NCBI RefSeq assembly: GCF_902459465.1
Contig: NC_047070.1
Span: forward strand, 9,592,001 to 9,656,000
Origin: Asterias rubens
Lineage: Eukaryota > Echinodermata > Asteroidea > Forcipulatida > Asteriidae
Direction of reading: 5' to 3'
Length of the DNA stretch: 64,000 nt
In this document: positions 54,747 to 64,000 of the stretch, piece by piece
Layout of the letters: each line of letters starts with the position of its first letter
Position numbering within the stretch: position 1 is the first letter of the stretch
Made by a program: the position numbers and the translations under genes
The notes under the pieces: generated by a model
Seen by the model: only the letters and a program-made list of their open reading frames with translations
Database searches by the model: none
Told to the model about the DNA's origin: nothing

Positions 54747-57700
54747 TTGGAAGACAAATATTGCATCTTTTGTTTACAGGCAGGCAGACTTTAAAATGTC
54801 TGAATGTTCTACTACCTGACATACAGACATGTAGGTGTGCAGGCGGACAGCTATACCCAATGAGCTGTAAAGATTAAACGGTGTAATTAAACATTAGCTC
54901 GATGCCACGTCATATCAGCTTCATTTGTCATCCATGCAAATGAAAGTGACGTCAAAGATGATCCATATTTAGAAACTTGTTTTGAAAATACACAAACCTA
55001 TTTTGGGCTAGTTTGCTTAAAAATAGTCGCTGTTTGGGTTATAGATTGTAAACCCTCCCCCTATTTTGTCTATTCTTTCCCCATCTAGTTTCCCCATACT
55101 CCCTTGACTTTTTTTTATCTTCGAGTCCAAGCTTTTCATCGCTATAAATGCTAGCTTGTGTAATGAAGAAGACCTGGGTGCCATTATGTGTTACGTAGAC
55201 ATGACTGGCCTTTACAAATTACAATATGACGAAACGAGCATCTGGGCTCAGGCTTTTGTTCACAATGATATTCTAATATTACTACTCCAGGAGATTTCTT
55301 TATATTTTTTTTGTGTGAGTGAGGACAGTGTCTTGTCTTTTCCAGCGTGTGCTATTTTTGTCCGTGCTAAAAATGAGTAGGCATAGGGGTAACATCAACC
55401 TATTCATAGAGCTCGATATCGTGTAGAATGCTGAGAGCAGCTCGAATCCTATGGGCATAGGTAATACACATTGCGTTTGCATTAGGAGGTGAATATAAAA
55501 TCAGCAGATGATGACGTTTATGGTCTTTTCAATCTAAACTGGAAATGTTTTGCTTATTTAAATCGCAGTTATTTCCCTTCCCAAAATAGCTTGTTTGAAG
55601 AATTTTACGAGGAAAATGCCTTTGCAAAAGACACTGTTGTTTGATGTCTTCACAATAATATTGTTCTTAATCACAAAATCTGCCAGCTTAGAAATAAAAC
55701 AACATTTCTCAGTAACTACTGCACAATTGGGAAGGAAATGGCATCCATTGTGATTTTCTCAAAGTTGTATTTCAAGAATTGCAGCAACAATTATTGTAAC
55801 ATTATTGTGTTTTATTTCCTCAATAAAACATCGGTTTTCAAGAAGCAGTCTTCCATTCAAATTATCCTAAGTTATTTTTAAAAAACAAACATAAAGTGCC
55901 ATTTGGGGTTTTTCTTCCTTCCATGTACTTCACTTGTATGGAGGTTGATCTTCAATTGTCAGCAATATATAAAAGGTATTCCTTTGCTTGAAACCAGACC
56001 ACATTCCGAATGATTTCTCAGAAAAGACTGAAAATATCACCAACAAGTAGATATTTTAAGTTTTTAAAGCAGTGTTGCTTCTTACAAAGTACAAATGATA
56101 TTGATAGACTCGATACATAAATGTTTTTTTTTTTTACTGTTGATATCAATTTCATAGAAACAAGCTATTTTGCTATGTTCATGAAAGTGGCAGTTTAATC
56201 ATAATATAATTAAAAATTAAGTATTTCATATTAATTTACTATTTATGTAAATTAAATTGTGATTTTTGTAAAGAGTAGGCCTAAACTGTACAATATTGTA
56301 TGAAGGTAGCTTCTCGGGCACCCTTCCTTCCACATCATGGGCCCTAGTTTACCTGTCCACCCATTCACTCAGTTTTTAAAAAGCATAAGCTAGTTTCTCT
56401 CCCTGTATACTTGAATTCCGTATTAAATACAATTTCCAATGCTAATTAATGTTTCAGCATTATACAGTGTTGTGTACACCGTCATGGATTGGTAGTAAGA
56501 TATCCATGGTGTGGTGGAGCAATAGCCCAAAGAAAATAGTACTGTACCAAGGGAGTACTACGACCACCACATCAATGTTATGGTTTCAATTATTGCCTAG
56601 TGTTTGATAACTTGCTATTTTCATCACCTGACACCTTAAACTCCCTATAAAATTGAACAAAGTGTGTAAATGAAGTATATATTGCGGTATACATGGTCTG
56701 TATAATAACTGCATGCACTAATAAAGATGACTGCTATTTGTTCGTGTACACTTCTACCTCCATGTGTAGGCCCTACACTAGTAGGGTACACTGTACGAAT
56801 TCTACGTGTACGAAATTCACACACACGGCGCAGAGGAATTCTCGAGGTCCTTCCAATTCCCAATGACTAATTAAGAAAATAGACATGTACCATCTTCCCA
56901 CTCACAACACCAATGTTTACCTTACCCTCTGAACGTCATCTTTACTGCAAGAAATATACCAGAATCATCATCATTACACCATTCCAGAGGCAAAGGAAAA
57001 TATGACTTCTATTCATTTCTGTCGTGAATACCAACAAGATGTTTGGTGATCGAATAGTCGAACCAGAAAGTTCTAAAGAAAGTTGTGAAGCGTGAACGGC
57101 CGTACCAACCCCATTGATAGCCGTGTGTTTTGGTGTGTTGTGAATTCCACGAATGGTTGCTAAGGCTGTGCCAGTTGAGGAATGTGGGAAAGTGGGTCAG
57201 TCGCCACATACCATTTAACTCTAACAAAGTTGTCAGGCATTTAGGCGGTCCTTTTCATGTGGTTCCAAAGTTATGCAGTCAGTCGTAACCCCATTGTGGT
57301 TGACAATTGGGGCTCCCTTATCAGTGGGTTATGCAGGGACAAGGTTATGTTTTTGTGGTTACTCAATGGCTATTTGCATATAACTGTTGCTTTGTGAGGG
57401 TTTTGTGGGATGTCTTGGTAACCGAATTCCAAATGTAAATAAACATCCCGGCAAGTTCAGGCCAAGTTATGTTTTGGAAAGATTCATTTTAAAAGCCGGG
57501 TTTTAATACTTTATAAAAGCAAGTAAAAACGAATCATTGATTCAAGATTGCAATCTTGTTTCTTCTAGGACTCAATTAACTATTAAGTCCTTTTTAAGGT
57601 CAGCCAAAACCTCCTTAAAAAGAGAGGATAAGATACAACAAAAGGTACAGAAAATACAAATCAAAATGACCCTGGCGTACAAAGGGACAGCAGCCCATAC

Positions 57701-58202
57701 ATACAGACAAAAGAAATAGTAATTCGGCATATAGGCTGGGCCTTCAATACTACAAAACTGAAGAAGAAACTAACATATCAATGACATTTTGGGGTTTCTG
57801 TTGAAAAAAGGGATTTCCCCATGCACTACTTATTACAGTAATACAGATTTCACAAAACCTGTAGGAGTCTAAATAGTTCAGATATTTTATTTTAATATTA
57901 GTATTTATTTGTTTATATATTTTATTCGCATATCCGTCACTACATAGTAATGATTTAATAGTTGAACACAACAGATCTTTCATTTCATAGACAGATAAAT
58001 AGATAGATGTTATGTTTTTTTTATTTTTTATTTTATGGCTTTTTCATTAGTGGGAATGACGTTGGACATGTGCTCCGTCCTTCGGATTTTGTGCACCTTC
58101 TCAAATTCTTGACTGATTATCTCATATAATATAGTTGATCTACTTTGATGATACAATGCTATCTCTCACGCAAACAAGTCACCAAGTTCTTCGGAAACCC
58201 TA

Positions 58203-58610
58203 CTAGTAATGCGTTAATGATGTACATTTTGGTGCAGTAATGTTTCCCGACGCAATCCATACACCTAAACATTTATTAACGAGCCCATACTCAGTCTTGG
58301 GAACTTCAAGGCCACGTTCAGCTACGCAAGTCAAATTGATCCCTGCACTGACCTGCAATGACATGGTAAGCTTGCTGGGTGGTGGCTCGCTGACGTTACG
58401 GAAACCAAATGGCCTACGTTTTCCCTGTGTGTAGTAGAGTGTACATGTATGTATACAGAGACGTGTTTTCCGATGCATAGTATTACCATCGGGGGAACCT
58501 CCACCGTTAACGTACATAATGATGTACCTTGTGTTGGTGAAATTATTACCAGACATCCGCACACACATACTTTCATAGGGAAGTGCCGGGTCATATGTAC
58601 ATGTAGGCAT
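58203..58610 (-). CDS. Unrecognised open frame, 135 codons
   Basis: The longest unexplained minus-strand frame in the region upstream of egr. It has no recognisable domain. The plus strand and other minus frames are open over the same stretch (58240-58434 and 58331-58645), which suggests a GC-richer, stop-poor island rather than a real gene. It could instead be conserved regulatory DNA. Confidence 0.12.
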   Translation of the reverse strand: MPTCTYDPALPYESMCVRMSGNNFTNTRYIIMYVNGGGSPDGNTMHRKTRLCIHTCTLYYTQGKRRPFGFRNVSEPPPSKLTMSLQVSAGINLTCVAERGLEVPKTEYGLVNKCLGVWIASGNITAPKCTSLTHY

Positions 58611-59046
58611 ACTGTCAAGGCCAATAGGTATACATTATACACCACTCAACGTAAACAGACGTTCAGGAGATTTGCATTTTTGGTTTCATGTATGTAATGG
58701 AAGAGCTTGGGCACGTGCCATGGTCCAATATCCGTTTCTGTTTGGTGCAAACTGTCTGCGGTTTTTCGAACGGGAAACCCCGGAACGTTTGTTCCACATT
58801 TTGGCTTTGTAACTGGGTTTAGAGAAGTGGGATACCGATAATATTACATTTTAATAGGTTCCAGTAAGGTAAAGCGTTATTTGTTATTTTATTCTCCTTC
58901 TCACTTTATCTAAAATTGAAAATATTATCTCAGCAGCGTGCTGGATATTTGTTGATGTGTTTTTAGAGACAAAGATGGTTTGGGTTTGGTTTACAATACA
59001 ACTACTCATGTAAATTCAACTTTAAAATTCAAACAATTTAACGGAA

Positions 59047-59170
59047 AAGTTTCCGTATGGCGCCACCACTTTTTCATTCGATATGAAATAATACAGTATC
59101 TAATTTACCTCAATGAGATATCCCTTTTTGTAAAAATGAGTGAAAAAGTGGTGGCGCCATACGGAAAGTA
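59047..59170. mobile_element. Family M short palindromic element, copy 2
   Basis: Near-identical to 44283-44406, same orientation, 14.8 kb away. Confidence 0.8.
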
Positions 59171-59583
59171 ATCCCACTATTGCATCAGGAAGAAAACGCG
59201 GCAATAACAGCCATCAATAGCCATGCTCAGGAGGAGGGGGAAGTTCCCATTAAACCGATGGGGAAAAGGCTCATGACGCATACACCGAGCCAACCACTTT
59301 CTACAGGGATTTCCTTCACTTACGCTTTAGCCCATGACTCACTTAGCAATACTCCTAGAGACCAAAGTTTACCTCTAAATATTATTGGGCAGCTATATTT
59401 TCAGGAGTTATTTTTGAATTATTTTCCAGGCTACACTGTAAACAATCCCAAAGGCAATAACAGTGTGAACAACTTGAAAACATGATATAGACGTAAAGCG
59501 TGTTTTTCAGACTTAAAACAATACACTTAATTTCTAGACGCGCAGGTGGATCCACATTTGGGGGCTTTTTTCAAACCCCCTGG

Positions 59584-59722
59584 GGTCGATTTCACAAAGA
59601 GTTTAGTATTAGTCCTAACTTAGGACTAGTCCTAGGAGATATAAAAAACGCATGGCTAGTCCCAAGTTAGGACGAGTATTAACCCGTCCTAAATTGAGAT
59701 AAGACTAGTCCTAACTCTTTGT
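59584..59722. mobile_element. Family J MITE with 10-bp target duplication
   Basis: Starts GGTCGATTTCACAAAGAG and ends CCTAACTCTTTGT. AACCCCCTGG flanks it at 59574-59583 and 59723-59732. Confidence 0.75.
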
Positions 59723-60998
59723 AACCCCCTGGTGCTTGATTTATTTTCCCTAGTTTTTCTCTTGCTATTATAAATTGGCCGATAACTGACTTCATTTATA
59801 GTAATATTCTCTCAGTGTTACAATCATGGTTCTCATAAGATAGCGTTTGGAAAGGATAACAATTAATACTCTGAATGTAATTTTTAGTGTAGGTTTTATT
59901 TTACAACGTCATTTCAATTGAATAACCATCTATGTGTTTGTAATGTAGACGCCGATAGATAAATGTGGTTTCAAATTTACAAAGTGACAGTTTCAATGTG
60001 GAAGGTTTCAGAAATGCCTCATAGATTCCAGTGATCATAATATGAGAATTTCACCATCAACAAAACGGACACACACTGCAGTGAAACCATGAAACCTTCG
60101 GTGTACAATTACATGCAGTTATTGGACGTGGTCTGCATAATAGCCACTCGGTGCATGCAAACGTCGTACAAAGCTTACCTTTTTGCCCAATTCTCGGTCA
60201 TCCGATTCACCAGTAGACTGGGTCCCAACATTGAAGCACCTCTCGTTTAAAAAAACAACAAAAACCCCGAAAACAGATCCTGGAAAAACATTGGGTATGA
60301 GTGGGTAGCATGTCCCAAGGAATAGATCGTGAGAACACCGGTCTCAAATTAACCTGTTAATGCTCATTCCATTCTAAAAACAACGCTCACAATTGCACCA
60401 AAACCGTTTACAGAAAAGGCGACTACGTTTTACCGGGAATATACTTAGCATAATAATAGATCGGGTCGAACTCTACCCGGCTCGAACCTTGTGAATATTA
60501 AACGTTTTTGTTTACTATTCACCCGTGCTCCCCATTAGTGGGAACCCAAGTCCAGTCGGACCGCTTCGTTAATCTTCGGTTTGTTTATCCAGGCGTGGCA
60601 TATCTCTGACGTAGTACTATCAATCGGAAGTAATAAATGCTCGGCTTGCGTTTACGAAGAATCTCATGACCATATTTAGTAATTCCCGGGATCCGAAGTG
60701 CCGATCTAGCGCTACGACTGGGCGATACCATTGCACTCGGATTGTTAGGTAGACCAGGTTTTTACTACAAGAGAAGAATTATTCTTAATTGTCATCAAAA
60801 CTATATGAGAGACAAGTTATGTACGTATTTTAACATACTGTTATATATGTAAGCTAAATTATATGAGTTTAATACCTTCAATATTAAACGTACATAACTA
60901 AGTAGGATCTATTTAATTATGCCCTCCCGTACTGAATCGACGAGTCCCAACGACCTTGCCTGAAAGCACACAGCGAGTAGCTATAGCGACTAGTGATA

Positions 60999-61006
60999 TG
61001 ACGTCA
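60999..61006. promoter_or_regulatory. Full palindromic CRE (TGACGTCA)
   Basis: Exact cAMP-response element, 274 bp upstream of the egr start codon. CREs are known regulators of vertebrate EGR1; function here is inferred from position. Confidence 0.6.
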
Positions 61007-61039
61007 ATCGCCATTCATCGGCGTCATTGTATAGTCAGG

Positions 61040-61045
61040 CACGTG
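61040..61045. promoter_or_regulatory. E-box CACGTG
   Basis: Perfect bHLH/bZIP-type E-box between the CRE and the CArG box of the egr promoter. Short motif; its support comes from the cluster. Confidence 0.4.
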
Positions 61046-61055
61046 TCACCCCTCC

Positions 61056-61065
61056 CCTAATAAGG
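61056..61065 (+). promoter_or_regulatory. CArG box (serum response element) CCTAATAAGG
   Basis: Exact match to the SRF-binding consensus CC(A/T)6GG, preceded by a C-rich run. Vertebrate EGR1 promoters use several SRF sites for immediate-early induction. A second imperfect site (CCATATTTAG) lies at 60670-60679. Confidence 0.6.
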
Positions 61066-61093
61066 TTAGCATTCAAGCCATGAATGAAAAACG

Positions 61094-61103
61094 AATAAAT
61101 ATA
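61094..61103 (+). promoter_or_regulatory. TATA-like element of egr
   Basis: AATAAATATA lies about 180 bp upstream of the start codon and 29 bp downstream of the CArG box. It would place transcription start near 61125-61135, leaving a 5' UTR of about 150 nt. Inference from spacing only. Confidence 0.4.
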
Positions 61104-61279
61104 CCAAGCAAACCGAGGCGTAAGCATTGCAAACTTCGGCACTTCTCGATGAACATCGGAAACAGTCGTTCTGTCTTTTGGACTTGCTTGAATATTTCCG
61201 AGGTTTTATGAGAATCTCATTCTGCGGTCAATTTTTCGACGCAGAGTTCGTCGTGCACTTGTGAATAACTGCAGGACGT

Positions 61280-63804
<2,525 letters not shown>

Positions 63805-64000
63805 ACCCGTGGAACACCATTGAACTCTCATGCCGCCATGGTGGAATAATATATCCACAGTGCAAACAATCCGAAAAAGACTTTTAAAACTCTTTTCAGC
63901 TTCAGAATACTGCACAATTGCCGGATTTTTGCAACACACCACTGTAAACTGACTACACTTTGTATTCACGATTTCGAAAGATAATCTAACTTTTATTTCC
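63805..64000 (+). other. egr 3' UTR (start)
   Basis: Sequence after the stop codon; no polyadenylation signal before the window ends, so the UTR continues beyond it. Confidence 0.6.

Larger units (their letters stand above)
54747..60998. other. egr upstream region
   Basis: Holds family M and J elements and the unassigned open region at 58200-58650. From 60350 the sequence becomes GC-richer toward the egr promoter. Probable regulatory territory by position only. Confidence 0.4.

Noticed and set aside
59180-59485. 101-codon open frame
   Set aside because: No recognisable domain, no splice context, next to a MITE; length alone is not enough.

Overview
The window is animal genomic DNA: spliced genes with GT-AG introns, AT-rich non-coding sequence, and a very high load of short palindromic transposable elements and tRNA-derived SINEs. 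The gene set (2-Cys peroxiredoxin, aldo-keto reductase, secreted PEBP4-like protein, one EGR zinc-finger factor) and the repeat style suggest a marine invertebrate deuterostome. An echinoderm, perhaps a sea star, is my best guess; that is inference, not proof.

Layout. About 2.1-6.0 kb (+) is a mitochondrial-type 2-Cys peroxiredoxin (Prdx3-like); its presequence exon is uncertain. From 23.45 down to 10.26 kb (-) is a complete nine-exon aldo-keto reductase (AKR1 type) encoding 307 residues, with all splice phases consistent. It is divergent from a four-exon secreted PEBP4-like gene (24.0-32.9 kb, +; 209 residues). From 32.9 to 61 kb I find no convincing gene, only repeats and long AT-rich stretches, plus one weak orphan exon near 37.6 kb. 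At 61.28-63.80 kb (+) is a two-exon early growth response (egr) gene with three zinc fingers almost identical to EGR1. A full CRE, an E-box, a CArG box and a TATA-like element lie within 300 bp upstream of its start codon.

Repeats dominate. The main family (here family A) has 23 recognisable copies or remnants, about one per 2.8 kb. It is a palindrome-ended MITE whose ends read TTAAAGGCACTGGACACTAT or similar. Several unrelated MITE families share the same TTAAAGG terminus. Other palindromic elements have 8-10 bp target duplications (hAT-like or Mutator-like). A separate class (families D and E) consists of foldbacks with a one-sided 3' tail, 7-12 bp target duplications and truncated copies. 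These look retroposed, and they share a stem-loop resembling a degenerate hammerhead-ribozyme core.

The most notable observations are these. (1) The last 24 bp of an aldo-keto reductase exon, with its splice donor, has been amplified into a 99-bp tandem array. (2) A family E insertion duplicated another splice donor of the same gene as its target-site duplication. (3) The hammerhead-like foldback retroposons. (4) The TTAAAGG terminus shared by unrelated MITEs. The four genes show no evident functional link beyond oxidative and carbonyl detoxification for the first two.
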